DNA of 64,000 nt, taken from Metasolibacillus meyeri. GTDB taxonomy: Bacteria; Bacillota; Bacilli; Bacillales_A; Planococcaceae. The stretch is from positions 20,614 through 84,613 of the forward strand of contig NZ_PYWN01000036.1 of the NCBI RefSeq assembly GCF_003049505.1, in the 5' to 3' direction. Below the pieces are notes generated by a model that saw only the letters and a program-made list of their open reading frames with translations, was not told where the DNA came from and searched no databases. Positions 40,697 through 49,307 of the stretch are shown here, piece by piece. The stretch's first letter is position 1; each line of letters opens with the position of its first letter. The position numbers and the translations under genes were made by a program.

Positions 40697-41656
40697 ATGG
40701 AAGTGCTAGTAGATAATCGCGACGGAAAAATTTACGAAGTACCTGTCACATCAATTAGCTGGAAAACGGAAAAAGTGGGGACAGCCTCCGTGTTAGATGT
40801 GGCAATGCTGTCCCCAACTCCACTGAAAGATAAAATTGTGTCAGGTGCAATCGTGCGTGTCATGGATGGGCAAAACAAAATCTTTTATGGCTACGTGTTC
40901 AAGACCAGCTTCGGTAAAAACAGCGAATTCAAAATCACTGCCTACGATCAATTAAAGTATTTCATGTACAATGACACGTTTGTCATAAAATCCATGCCAG
41001 CAGAAGCTGCTATAGCACAAATTTGTAATCAACTAAAAAGAAAGCTAAGTGTAGTGACCCCTACAGGTTTTAAAGCACCTCAGATGTCCGAAGATGATAA
41101 AAAAGCATTAGATGTCATTCATAAGTATATTGATTCTACAATTGTCGCTACGAATCAAAGCTTTGTCTTCATGGACGACTTTGGCACATTGGGCTTGCAT
41201 AATATTAAAGATTTAGTGATTGATCCAACCAAATTTTATATTGGCGAGGAAAGCTTACTGTATGATTTTGAATATACGGTATCAATTGAAGATAGTTATA
41301 ATCGTATAAAGCTTGTGATAGACGACAAAAAAACAGCCAAGCGTAGATCATTTGTTGCGAAGGATAGCAACAATATAGAGCGGTGGGGGCAATTGCAATT
41401 TTTCAAAAAAGTCGATGAAAATATGACACCTGCACAAGTGGAGAGCTTGCTAGATGCTTTACTGGCTGTTCATAATCGGGAGAAAAAGTCGTTGTCACTG
41501 AAATGTTTAGGGGACTGGCGCGTGCGAGCAGGTAAAATGGTGTTTATTTTCATTGAAAAGCTAGGGCTGAAACAACTATTTTTAGTTGAAGCTTGCACAC
41601 ATGATTGGTCAGCCAATGTCCATACAATGTCATTGGAATTGAAGGTGGTTTCATGA
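40697..41656 (+). CDS. Tail hub protein (XkdQ-like)
   Basis: A 319-residue protein with the gpD/XkdQ-type fold pattern (EVLVDNRDGKIYEVP, GYVFKTSFGKNSEFKITAYDQLKYF near 75-100). Forms the central baseplate hub. The ATG at 40697 follows GAGGTGA. Confidence 0.8.
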   Translation: MEVLVDNRDGKIYEVPVTSISWKTEKVGTASVLDVAMLSPTPLKDKIVSGAIVRVMDGQNKIFYGYVFKTSFGKNSEFKITAYDQLKYFMYNDTFVIKSMPAEAAIAQICNQLKRKLSVVTPTGFKAPQMSEDDKKALDVIHKYIDSTIVATNQSFVFMDDFGTLGLHNIKDLVIDPTKFYIGEESLLYDFEYTVSIEDSYNRIKLVIDDKKTAKRRSFVAKDSNNIERWGQLQFFKKVDENMTPAQVESLLDALLAVHNREKKSLSLKCLGDWRVRAGKMVFIFIEKLGLKQLFLVEACTHDWSANVHTMSLELKVVS

Positions 41657-42090
41657 GTTTTTTAGAAATTATTAAAACAACGGCAATGGCAGCCTTTCAA
41701 GCCTCTAACCCAGTCAATCTCATGGTTGGGGAAGTGATCGAATCGCAGCCACTCAAAATTGAAGTTCATTCTAAGCTCATCTTAACGGATGAGTTTTTGC
41801 TTGTGGCGGAACATTTAACGAGGCATGAACGGATTGTTTCGACTATATATACAGATGCGAAAAATTTTCCGAGATCACGTATGGGAGACGAGCTAAAAAG
41901 CGCTAGCTCTCAAATACGCATCATCGGAGAACCTGGTTCCTACCGATACGAGGATTATGAGATGCACTATGCACAATTAATGATAGAAGATGGGCTAAAA
42001 GAAGGGGATAAAGTGATTTTGCATAGGGTACAAGGTGGGCAAAAATATTTCGTATCGGACAGATACAAGGAGGGGGATAGCATATGGTAG
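41653..42090 (+). CDS. Baseplate protein (XkdR-like, DUF2577)
   Basis: A 145-residue protein, MSFLEIIKTTAMAAFQASNP then MVGEVIESQPLKIEVHSKL, characteristic of DUF2577/XkdR spike-associated proteins. The start overlaps the XkdQ stop (ATGA). Confidence 0.78.
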   Translation: MSFLEIIKTTAMAAFQASNPVNLMVGEVIESQPLKIEVHSKLILTDEFLLVAEHLTRHERIVSTIYTDAKNFPRSRMGDELKSASSQIRIIGEPGSYRYEDYEMHYAQLMIEDGLKEGDKVILHRVQGGQKYFVSDRYKEGDSIW

Positions 42091-42500
42091 TACCTACAGA
42101 TGGGATAACGATTACACCTGAAATCGCGGTGGAAGATGCCGCACAGCTTCCGACAAGAACGTATCAACTCGATTTTGTTCGAGGGCGTTGCGGTGGCTTT
42201 ATTGATGGGCAAAAGGCGATGGAACAAGCCATTTTTAAAGTGTTGAATACTGTACGTTTCAAGCATTTAATTTATTCAGATGATTATGGTTTTGAAAATA
42301 TGATTGGGCATGACGAGCTGTATGTGCGCGGTGATCTGGGTAGACGCATTCAGGAGGCATTGCTTCAGGATGAACGAATTACCAGTATTGCTAATTTTCA
42401 ATTGGAATTTGTGACAAAAGAGGATGTGTTAGTAGATTTGGTTGCGCATACCATCTATGGAGATGTGCAATTGCTAAAGGAGGCATTGACCCTTGCTTGA
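42084..42500 (+). CDS. Baseplate wedge protein (XkdS-like, DUF2634)
   Basis: A 138-residue gp25-like wedge protein (TYQLDFVRGRCGGFIDGQKAMEQAIFKVL; YSDDYGFENMIG). In PBSX tails it joins hub and baseplate J protein. It overlaps both neighbours by 7-8 bp. Confidence 0.82.
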   Translation: MVVPTDGITITPEIAVEDAAQLPTRTYQLDFVRGRCGGFIDGQKAMEQAIFKVLNTVRFKHLIYSDDYGFENMIGHDELYVRGDLGRRIQEALLQDERITSIANFQLEFVTKEDVLVDLVAHTIYGDVQLLKEALTLA

Positions 42501-43584
42501 TTATTTAGAAGCACAAACGTTTGAGAAGTGTTTAGCAGAGTTGCTCGATCGTGTGCCAGATGATGTAGATAAGCGAGAGGGAAGTGTCATTTATGATGCC
42601 CTTGCCCCTACAGCGTTAAAACTGGCAGAAACCTACTGGGATATGGCGGTTTTATATCGCCGCACTTTTGCAGCAACCGCAGATGGCATCGACTTAGAAA
42701 AACGTGTCAATGAGTCTGGGGTAGAGCGTAAAAAGGCAGGTAAAGCAGTACGTCGAGCGATTTTCACAAATCGAGATGGTCAGCCCTTACAAGTGGCTTT
42801 AAATAGTCTTTATCGGTTGGATGATATTGTCTATCAAGCCGTGGAAAATATTGCGCCAGGCGAATTTAAAGTAGAGGCACAAACAGTTGGAGCGGTGGGA
42901 AATCGTGATTATGGTGAATTGTTGCCATTAGAGGCAAATAATCGGCTAGGAAAGGCTATATTAGCGGATGTGATTATACCTGGCGAAGACGAGGAAACGG
43001 ATGAATCCCTCTACCAAAAGTATTTAGAGCATATCCGAGATAAAGCGTTTGGAGGAAATCGCGCGGATTATCGCAAAAAAGTACGTGCCATACAGGGCGT
43101 CGGTGGTGTACGGCTAAGACGTGCACCACATGGGGGCGGGACAGTCAAAGTGATTATTATTGACTCCGATTTTAACGCTCCAACTCCTGAGTTTATTACC
43201 TATGTGCAAGAGTTAATTGATCCAATCGAATTTAAAGGGGATGGCTATGGCACTGCACCAATCGGACATACAGTAACAGTCGAAGGTGTAGGTGTAGTTG
43301 AAATTATTATCGAATGCGACCTTATTTTAAATGGGGCAACGCTTGGGCAAATTGAAGCACAAGCTGCTGAAATCCTCGAATCCTACTTCGCGGAACTGCG
43401 CGCTAACTGGTACAAAGATTTAGATATTAACGTGCGTATTACACATGTAGAATCTCGGCTTTTAGAGATTGAGGGCATTGAAGATATTACAGTCACACGG
43501 TTAAATGGTGTGGAGAGTAATATTAATTTGATAGAAGAAATCCCTGCTATTGCGGAAGTGATACTGAAGGAAGTGGGCACATGA
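42493..43584 (+). CDS. Baseplate J-like protein (XkdT-like)
   Basis: A 363-residue baseplate J family wedge protein. Hallmarks are PDDVDKREGSVIYDALAPTALKLAE near the N-terminus and a central GFGGNRADYRKKVRAIQGVGGV-like segment (AFGGNRADYRKKV, about 176-188). TTG start 8 bp after AGGAGG. Confidence 0.85.
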   Translation: MLDYLEAQTFEKCLAELLDRVPDDVDKREGSVIYDALAPTALKLAETYWDMAVLYRRTFAATADGIDLEKRVNESGVERKKAGKAVRRAIFTNRDGQPLQVALNSLYRLDDIVYQAVENIAPGEFKVEAQTVGAVGNRDYGELLPLEANNRLGKAILADVIIPGEDEETDESLYQKYLEHIRDKAFGGNRADYRKKVRAIQGVGGVRLRRAPHGGGTVKVIIIDSDFNAPTPEFITYVQELIDPIEFKGDGYGTAPIGHTVTVEGVGVVEIIIECDLILNGATLGQIEAQAAEILESYFAELRANWYKDLDINVRITHVESRLLEIEGIEDITVTRLNGVESNINLIEEIPAIAEVILKEVGT

Positions 43585-44192
43585 GCAATCGTTTTATAGA
43601 TGAGCTTCCTTCATATTATCGGGATATTAGAGAGTTTCAGGAGTTGTCCGAAACGGTCATATTAGACTGGGACAAGCTCGATGAAGCTTTTTTTAATACT
43701 GAAAAAGACCAATTCATTTTATCTTCAGGGGAAGCTGCCGTCGCAATACGTGAAAAAGATTTTGGGATTATTGCGGATCGTCGAGTAGAAACATTAGCAT
43801 TTCGCAAGGCACGACTGCTTGCAAGAATGCAGGAAAATTCGACGCTGGTTTATGAATATCTCAAAAGTATTCTTGACGCATTGTTAGGGCAGAGCAGTTA
43901 TGAAATGCATTTGAATATTGATTTATTTGAAATGGAACTATTTGTAACACCTGAAACACTTTATTATAGGGAAGCAAAAAATTTAATTGAACGCATCGTG
44001 CCACTAAATATTGCTTTGAGGATGGCAAGGAAATACAGAATTGATGGAAGTGTTTATATGCCAAGCTTTTTATCTACAGGTAGTGAAATCACACTGCACC
44101 CGATAGGCATGGACAATATCGAACAAACAATCCGTAGCAACAACCTAGCAGGCATCAAAACTGCTTCAACAATTACGGTAACACCAATGTAG
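43581..44192 (+). CDS. Baseplate protein (XkdU-like, DUF2313/YmfQ)
   Basis: A 203-residue DUF2313-type protein (SYYRDIREFQELSETVILDW; RVETLAFRKARLLARMQE; YMPSFLSTG at the C-terminus). It links the baseplate wedge to the fibre. ATGA overlap with the J protein gene. Confidence 0.78.
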   Translation: MSNRFIDELPSYYRDIREFQELSETVILDWDKLDEAFFNTEKDQFILSSGEAAVAIREKDFGIIADRRVETLAFRKARLLARMQENSTLVYEYLKSILDALLGQSSYEMHLNIDLFEMELFVTPETLYYREAKNLIERIVPLNIALRMARKYRIDGSVYMPSFLSTGSEITLHPIGMDNIEQTIRSNNLAGIKTASTITVTPM

Positions 44193-44207
44193 GAAAGGAG
44201 TGATACT

Positions 44208-45803
44208 GTGGCGCAATACGGCACATTAATCACAAATATCGGGCTAGCGCAAATCGCCAATGCTCAGGTTACACAGAGCAAGGTAGGACTAGAGTACATC
44301 GCAATAGGTGATGGCAATGGAGCGCATTATGTCCCATCGCAAAATCAAACAGCCCTGGTCAATGAAGTTTGGCGAGGCGCTATCTCTGAGCTATTCATCG
44401 ACCCAAACAACAATAATCGTATAATTGTTGACGCGGTTATCCCTGTGACAGCAGGTGGCTTCACCATCCGAGAGATTGGTATCTTTGATGACCAAAATCA
44501 GTTAATCGCAGTAGGGCAATATCCTGAAAAGTACAAACCACAGCTAAGTGAGGGCGTATCCGAGGAAACAGTTATTCATTTTGTAATTGAGACTAATAAC
44601 GCAGATGTAGTTAAACTAACGATTGATCCAACGATTATTATTGCCTCACGCTCGTACGTCGATGGAAAAATAGCAGCACATACAGATCCGTCCAAAGCGG
44701 GTGCTCATAAAATCACTAATATCGAAGGACTAGAGCAAGAGTTAACTAGTCTAAGAGAGGGAATCAGCAGCGGTGGTACAAGTTTAACGAATCATATCTC
44801 TGACACCAACAAGCACTTGCAGGCGGGTGAGCGAAGCAATTTCCACCCGAAAAATACAGTACCTATTGTCGATGGACGAACATTTTTGATTAATGGTGAA
44901 GCTAAAAATTTAGCATTATTTACTCCTGCACAATGGCGAGATTTTTTACACGTGCGCATAGGCATGGGGTCTTTTGATTGCTTTGTAGTTGCTGCGGATT
45001 TAGGGGCAACTACCGCGTCCTTATACGGCAAACTTAATGTATTTAGACCTTATACGGATGAGAGTGGAGGAGGTATAATCCAACACTTTGAGGCATTTGA
45101 TGTCACGCTCAAAAGATATCAAATAAATGACAACACATGGTCACCGTGGCTACGCGTATTTACTAGCGGCGGGGGGACAATCACAGGACTGCTTACAGTG
45201 CAAGAGGATGTGGTTGTCGAAGGGGGAATAAGAAGTCTACTTTTCCGCACGCCTAACAAAGCTTATAATGCTACTTTACGCTTTAACGCATCTAATGATT
45301 TAGACGTTGGATTTGATATAATACGAAACGGTGTAGTAGCGATGTCTGTTTTACCCAACAGTCAAATTATTGTGAGAGACCACAACGGGGATTTCTTTTA
45401 TCTGTCCGATTTAAAGCAATCTGTAAGTAATGGGAAAGCACAAGTCGCAAACGCCATTACCGACATGGGGATGCCGACCTCATCAACGGCAGAGTTTGCG
45501 ACGATGGCTGCTAATATTAGACAAATAAAGTCTGGTGTTGCTGGCAGCACATCTTTCTATTCTAATGGAAGTCAAGTCATATTTACTGTCTCTGGACTAG
45601 GATTTAGACCAAGTAAAGTAATGTTTTCAGGATACGGTAACATTTATATATGGGGGTTATACCAGCAGAACAATGTTGGATGGGTATGCGGAGTTGACAA
45701 CCAAAGACATGGTGGTGTATATGGTGTAACTAACGATGGTTTTGAGATAAAGATTGCATATCCTAGTGGCGGGGGGACAGTAGAATGGTATGCTATCAAA
45801 TAA
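44208..45803 (+). CDS. Tail fibre/collar protein
   Basis: A 531-residue receptor-binding fibre. The N-terminal about 150 residues match the phage tail-collar fibre domain (YGTLITNIGLAQIANAQ, AGGFTIREIGIFDDQNQLIAVGQYP). A linker with HTDPSKAGAHK follows, then a pyocin-knob-like segment and a beta-rich tip ending GGTVEWYAIK, which determines host range. GTG start with AAAGGAG. Confidence 0.82.
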   Translation: MAQYGTLITNIGLAQIANAQVTQSKVGLEYIAIGDGNGAHYVPSQNQTALVNEVWRGAISELFIDPNNNNRIIVDAVIPVTAGGFTIREIGIFDDQNQLIAVGQYPEKYKPQLSEGVSEETVIHFVIETNNADVVKLTIDPTIIIASRSYVDGKIAAHTDPSKAGAHKITNIEGLEQELTSLREGISSGGTSLTNHISDTNKHLQAGERSNFHPKNTVPIVDGRTFLINGEAKNLALFTPAQWRDFLHVRIGMGSFDCFVVAADLGATTASLYGKLNVFRPYTDESGGGIIQHFEAFDVTLKRYQINDNTWSPWLRVFTSGGGTITGLLTVQEDVVVEGGIRSLLFRTPNKAYNATLRFNASNDLDVGFDIIRNGVVAMSVLPNSQIIVRDHNGDFFYLSDLKQSVSNGKAQVANAITDMGMPTSSTAEFATMAANIRQIKSGVAGSTSFYSNGSQVIFTVSGLGFRPSKVMFSGYGNIYIWGLYQQNNVGWVCGVDNQRHGGVYGVTNDGFEIKIAYPSGGGTVEWYAIK

Positions 45804-45821
45804 AAAAATAGGAGGCATAAG

Positions 45822-46109
45822 ATGAATATAGGAAATCGGGTATATTATAACATCCAAAGTGGCAACGTCATATTTTCGACAGGCGAAATCCATAATGGTG
45901 TGAAACCTAGAGAAGAAAATGAGGAAGTTGGATATATTGATATCAATTATGGAGCTATAGATTATGCTAAGTCTATGATTGTAGGTATTGATGTTGAAAC
46001 TAGACAGCCTATATTGGAAATGGTTGAATCTGAGCAAGATAAACGCATTAGAGAACTGGAAGATGAATTATTATTAGCAGCAGACGCAGAAAATGGAGGG
46101 ATTTTATAA
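45822..46109 (+). CDS. Tail fibre-associated protein (putative chaperone)
   Basis: A 95-residue protein (MNIGNRVYYNIQSGNVIF, then helical RIRELEDELLLAADAE) immediately after the fibre gene, the usual place of fibre assembly proteins. It overlaps the next start (TAATG). AGGAGG upstream. Confidence 0.62.
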   Translation: MNIGNRVYYNIQSGNVIFSTGEIHNGVKPREENEEVGYIDINYGAIDYAKSMIVGIDVETRQPILEMVESEQDKRIRELEDELLLAADAENGGIL

Positions 46110-46267
46110 TGATAAATCAAGTAGTAGTAAGAATCGCAGCAGAGCGAATTTTGTCGGGGGGACTAAATCCAAAAACAAATGAGGTATATGTGCTAGACGA
46201 TATCACAAACGTAGATTATCGCCAAGCTGTGGAGGATTATATCTTAACAGCAACAGAGGGCATCTAA
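46109..46267 (+). CDS. Small tail protein (XkdX-position)
   Basis: A 52-residue ORF (starts MINQVVVRIAAER, ends ILTATEGI). Sequence NPKTNEVYVLDDITNVDYRQAVEDY is like small proteins that follow fibre genes in Bacillus phages. GGAGG upstream. Confidence 0.65.
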   Translation: MINQVVVRIAAERILSGGLNPKTNEVYVLDDITNVDYRQAVEDYILTATEGI

Positions 46268-46297
46268 ACGCAGTCCAACGACTAGCGTTATTTTTAT
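46267..46297 (+). terminator. Terminator at the end of the tail operon
   Basis: AACGCAGTC (46267-46275) pairs with GACTAGCGTT (46280-46289) with one bulge, followed by a T-rich tract. Confidence 0.7.
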
Positions 46298-46364
46298 TGT
46301 CTAAATTAGGAGGAAAACCCTTCCTTTTGTCGAAGTAAGTGGTTATAAAGGAGGAGGATTTAAA

Positions 46365-46769
46365 ATGAAAGAATATTCAAGAGTCACAACCGTGTCAGCA
46401 AGAGAATTAGATAAGTATATCGATAAGGGTTGGGAAGTTCTCGAAACTAGTAAACACGGAGGTGATTTCGGTGATGTAACAACTACATTTCATATTGGTT
46501 ATCCATTAAGAAAAAACTATGAAGAACTATTAAAGATTGTACAAAGTTACGAACAGCATGGTTTCAAAGAGGAACTAGGAAGAAAAGTTTTAAATTTAGT
46601 TAATGATGACTTTGATAACTATGAGACATCAGGTCGTGGTCTTAGTGTTAGTAATGAAATAACTGCTTACTTAGAAAATCATGATTTACAAGTACTGGGT
46701 TATAGTAGGGCGTATTATAAAAAGCTGACTCAGGAAGAACTTCAAGAAAAATATGGTGAAATGTTTTAA
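46365..46769 (+). CDS. Moron between tail genes and lysin, unknown
   Basis: A 134-residue soluble protein. The N-terminal part (VSARELDKYIDKGWEVLET; FHIGYPLRKNYEELL) recurs in many Firmicute phages without known role. Strong AAAGGAGGAGG RBS, its own terminator downstream and the tail-operon terminator upstream mark it as an independent unit; a cargo gene for lysogen or host takeover is likely. Confidence 0.55.
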   Translation: MKEYSRVTTVSARELDKYIDKGWEVLETSKHGGDFGDVTTTFHIGYPLRKNYEELLKIVQSYEQHGFKEELGRKVLNLVNDDFDNYETSGRGLSVSNEITAYLENHDLQVLGYSRAYYKKLTQEELQEKYGEMF

Positions 46770-46792
46770 AACTTTTTATATAAGAGAATTCG

Positions 46793-46820
46793 AAGGATGC
46801 GCATTTGCGTGTCCTTTTTT
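46793..46820 (+). terminator. Terminator after the 46365 gene
   Basis: AAGGATGCGC (46793-46802) pairs with GCGTGTCCTT (46807-46816) and is followed by T6. Confidence 0.75.
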
Positions 46821-46848
46821 ATTATGCATAGAAAGGTAGTTGATTCTA

Positions 46849-47592
46849 ATGAAATCAAACGAACTGGAATTTCATGTCGGACATTATGGGGATGGGACAG
46901 GTGCGCGCGGTATTGTCGATGAAGTGCAATATGCTCGTAAATTTATCAAACGTATTTATGAAATATGCATAGAAAATCGTGTACCAGCAACATACTACGA
47001 AGATAAAGTTTCAAAAAATCAAACACAAAATATTAATCATTTAATAGCACACCATAATGCAGATACAAACGCAATTATTGTGTCAGGTCATCTCAATTCA
47101 TCAGGAGCTATTACGGATAAGGGATTGGGTGTAGAGGTGCTTTATTATGACCAAATCAAACTAGCACAGGATGTTTCTACTGCAATCAGTAAAGCAAGCG
47201 GATTGATAAATCGAGGAGCCAAAAAGCGTACCGACTTAGGTGTGTTAGCACGGACATATGAGCCAGCTATTTTGATTGAGTTTGGCTTTGTTAATTCGAA
47301 AATAGACGTGGAAATTATGGATAAACATTTCGAAGTAATCTGTTTAGAAGTTGCAAAAGTATTAGCGAATGCGATTGGTAAAGCAATCAAAGTAGTGAAA
47401 CAGTTAGAGGAGGGAAAGCGGATGGAGTTACTCACAAGTACAGGTCGTGCAGAAATTCGCGCATTGCTCAAAAAAGCTCGTGACGTGAAAATTATTAACG
47501 AAGATATTCATACGAATGAAGCGATTGAAAAGTATAATGATGTACAATTATTAAGCTATCAAGCCGCTGTCATAAATAGAACAACAAGATAG
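46849..47592 (+). CDS. N-acetylmuramoyl-L-alanine amidase (Amidase_3 endolysin)
   Basis: A 247-residue endolysin. The catalytic domain (1-180) has the Zn-site pattern of Amidase_3: HVGHYGDGTGARG (His12), Glu25 in VDEVQYARK, His in VSGHLNSSGA and Glu in ILIEFGFVNS. The C-terminal about 60 residues (GKRMELLTSTGRAEIRALLKK...) form a small cell-wall-binding module seen in related lysins. The ATG follows GAAAGG at extended spacing; a TTG three codons upstream is possible. It releases progeny together with the distant holin. Confidence 0.82.
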   Translation: MKSNELEFHVGHYGDGTGARGIVDEVQYARKFIKRIYEICIENRVPATYYEDKVSKNQTQNINHLIAHHNADTNAIIVSGHLNSSGAITDKGLGVEVLYYDQIKLAQDVSTAISKASGLINRGAKKRTDLGVLARTYEPAILIEFGFVNSKIDVEIMDKHFEVICLEVAKVLANAIGKAIKVVKQLEEGKRMELLTSTGRAEIRALLKKARDVKIINEDIHTNEAIEKYNDVQLLSYQAAVINRTTR

Positions 47593-47593
47593 C

Positions 47594-47649
47594 AAAAAAT
47601 CCTCTTTAAAAGATACATTAATGTACCTTTAAAGAGGATTTTTTTTTTT
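47594..47649 (+). terminator. Strong terminator at the prophage right end
   Basis: A long hairpin: AAAAATCCTCTTTAAA (47596-47611) pairs with TTTAAAGAGGATTTTT (47629-47644 region), followed by T9. It stops late transcription before the host DNA. Confidence 0.88.
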
Positions 47650-47694
47650 GCAAGAAACAATTCAATTTTTTGCAAAATTGCTCGCGAAGCTACA
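47648..47694 (-). repeat. Right prophage end with inverted repeat and two TTGCAA sites
   Basis: The terminal 29 bp (47666-47694), read inwards from TGTAGC..., align with the left end (23/29). TTGCAA occurs at 47648 and 47670. Confidence 0.8.
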
Positions 47695-47699
47695 ATTAT
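47695..47699. repeat. Target site duplication ATTAT, right copy
   Basis: Identical to 13741-13745 and directly after the CA terminus. Confidence 0.85.
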
Positions 47700-47714
47700 C
47701 TATCTTTTTTGAAA

Positions 47715-47720
47715 TAGTAT
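47715..47720 (+). promoter_or_regulatory. -10 box of the chemotaxis gene promoter, separated from its -35 by the prophage
   Basis: TAGTAT (47715-47720). If the prophage and one ATTAT copy are removed, TTGATT (13738-13743) lies exactly 17 bp upstream. Now the hexamer at that position is ACAATT, a poor -35. An overlapping TATATT (47718-47723) is an alternative -10. Confidence 0.55.
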
Positions 47721-47749
47721 ATTGTAGAGAGAAAGGGGCAAGGGGTGTA

Positions 47750-49264
47750 ATGCAATATAAAAAGAATCATTTAATGCTACGTTTGGCGATTTTAACAACT
47801 GGAATTAATATACTTGTTTTTATACTAGAGAAGTTTTTTCATTTATTTGGAGGACATAATTCACACGGAACAGTTGCTGAGGTAACAACGGCTGTTACAG
47901 TGGGGAGATATCTATTTTTTATTATGCCTTTTTTATTTTTAGTATGGGGTATAGTACTTTATATTAAAAATTCAGAACATTATTTATTGCCATGGATTAA
48001 TACATTGACGCAAACATTTGGCAGTATGGCTATTATCAGCAGTGCGGGTGGAGGGGTAGAGTTTCACTTTTCTATTTTTATGGTGCTAGCGATTATCGCT
48101 TATTATGAGCAAGTGCGCTTAATGATTTTAATGACGGTGCTCTTTGCAGTCCAGCATGTTGCAGGCTACTTTGTTATTCCACAAATTGTTTTCGGAACAG
48201 ATCAATATACTTTTCTTATGCTAGTCATACACGCAATCTTTTTATTATTAACTAGCTATGCGACGATCCAGCAAATTTTGTCGAAAAATGCGATTACGAA
48301 ACAGCTTGAGGCAGAAAAGCGTAACAAAGAAGAAAGTTTACTTCATTTAGTACAGCAGGTCGAACAGCTATCTGAGCGCATTCAATCTGCTTCGATGAAT
48401 GTTTCGAGTAAATCAGAGCAAAATTTGAAGTCCAATGAGGCGATGGGGCATTCTTTTGATGAAGTAACAGAAGGGTTAGCAATGCAAATTGATTCCATTC
48501 GGCAGATGAATGATAACCTTGGACGTATTCATCATTCAATCGAAAAAACATTTAGTTCCTTTGAGGAAATCCAAATGGAAGCAACAACAACAGAAAAAGC
48601 AGTAACAGAAAGCTATGACAGGCTCGAGAAAATGCAGGAGCAAAATAAAAGTGTGCTACAAACAACTTCTGTTATCGTTTCATCTATGCAGTCTTTACAG
48701 CAATCAACAGTAGAGGCACAAAATATGACGAGTATGATTCAGGCAATTGCTGATCAGACGAATTTACTAGCATTAAATGCATCGATTGAAGCCGCAAGAG
48801 CTGGGGAGCATGGTAAAGGGTTTGCAGTGGTGGCAGATGAGATCCGCAAATTATCTGATCAAAGTCGAAAGGCAGCTGAGGAAATACAAGCAATTATTAC
48901 AACAATTGGTGAGGAAAGTGAAGCAAATGTTGGACATGTTCATATTGGTCAACAAGCTATCGAGCAATCTACAACAAATGTCGAGTCGTTTGCTACTGAT
49001 TTTGGCAAAATCCATCAAATGATTCAGCAAATGCTTCATTATATTTTTGAAATGAATAATATGATGACAACGATTCACCATGATACGAGAGATGTTACAG
49101 AAAATATGCAGCAAGTTTTAGTCATTACGGAAAGAGGCGTTGATTCTGTAGAGAAACTAAGGGCTATTGGTGACAATCAAATTGAATCAGCGAAGCAAGT
49201 AGATGAAGAAATTGAAGAGCTTGGTACATTAAGCCAGTCATTACAGCAGCAATTTTCATCATAA
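47750..49264 (+). CDS. Methyl-accepting chemotaxis protein
   Basis: A 504-residue chemoreceptor. Residues 1-185 hold about six transmembrane helices without a large extracellular domain, so the signal is probably sensed in or at the membrane. A coiled coil and MCP signalling domain follow (about 225-500) with the hairpin tip [21 protein letters not shown] and [12 protein letters not shown]. No HAMP domain is obvious. The true start is ATG 47750 (MQYKKNH) with AAGGGG; the frame runs upstream into the prophage end only by chance. Its promoter appears split by the prophage. Confidence 0.88.
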   Translation: MQYKKNHLMLRLAILTTGINILVFILEKFFHLFGGHNSHGTVAEVTTAVTVGRYLFFIMPFLFLVWGIVLYIKNSEHYLLPWINTLTQTFGSMAIISSAGGGVEFHFSIFMVLAIIAYYEQVRLMILMTVLFAVQHVAGYFVIPQIVFGTDQYTFLMLVIHAIFLLLTSYATIQQILSKNAITKQLEAEKRNKEESLLHLVQQVEQLSERIQSASMNVSSKSEQNLKSNEAMGHSFDEVTEGLAMQIDSIRQMNDNLGRIHHSIEKTFSSFEEIQMEATTTEKAVTESYDRLEKMQEQNKSVLQTTSVIVSSMQSLQQSTVEAQNMTSMIQAIADQTNLLALNASIEAARAGEHGKGFAVVADEIRKLSDQSRKAAEEIQAIITTIGEESEANVGHVHIGQQAIEQSTTNVESFATDFGKIHQMIQQMLHYIFEMNNMMTTIHHDTRDVTENMQQVLVITERGVDSVEKLRAIGDNQIESAKQVDEEIEELGTLSQSLQQQFSS

Positions 49265-49268
49265 TAAA

Positions 49269-49307
49269 AGGGCAGAAATGTAGAAACACATTTCTGCCCT
49301 CTTTTAT
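49269..49307. terminator. Bidirectional terminator between convergent genes
   Basis: AGGGCAGAAATGT (49269-49281) pairs perfectly with ACATTTCTGCCCT (49288-49300), with A's before and T's after, serving both the chemotaxis gene and the MATE gene. Confidence 0.88.

Larger units (their letters stand above)
13746..47694. mobile_element. Mu-type transposable prophage, apparently complete (33.9 kb)
   Basis: Begins TGTTGATTGG and ends GAAGCTACA, flanked by 5-bp direct repeats ATTAT. The first 29 bp and the reverse complement of the last 29 bp match ungapped at 23 of 29 positions, including TTGCAAAAAA. Content runs left to right: leftward repressor; early genes with a MuA-like transposase and MuB-like ATPase; Mor activator; late promoter; terminase, portal, MuF head protein, scaffold, capsid, connectors; contractile sheath, tube, chaperone, tape measure, baseplate and fibre genes; amidase. 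There is no integrase. All modules needed for a functional phage are recognisable. Confidence 0.9.

Noticed and set aside
13746..47694. Integrase-type prophage with att core
   Set aside because: No tyrosine or serine recombinase; the 5-bp duplication and DDE transposase indicate transposition.
47648..47749. N-terminal extension of the chemoreceptor into the prophage
   Set aside because: The extra 34 codons come from the phage end and have no RBS; ATG 47750 has AAGGGG at good spacing.
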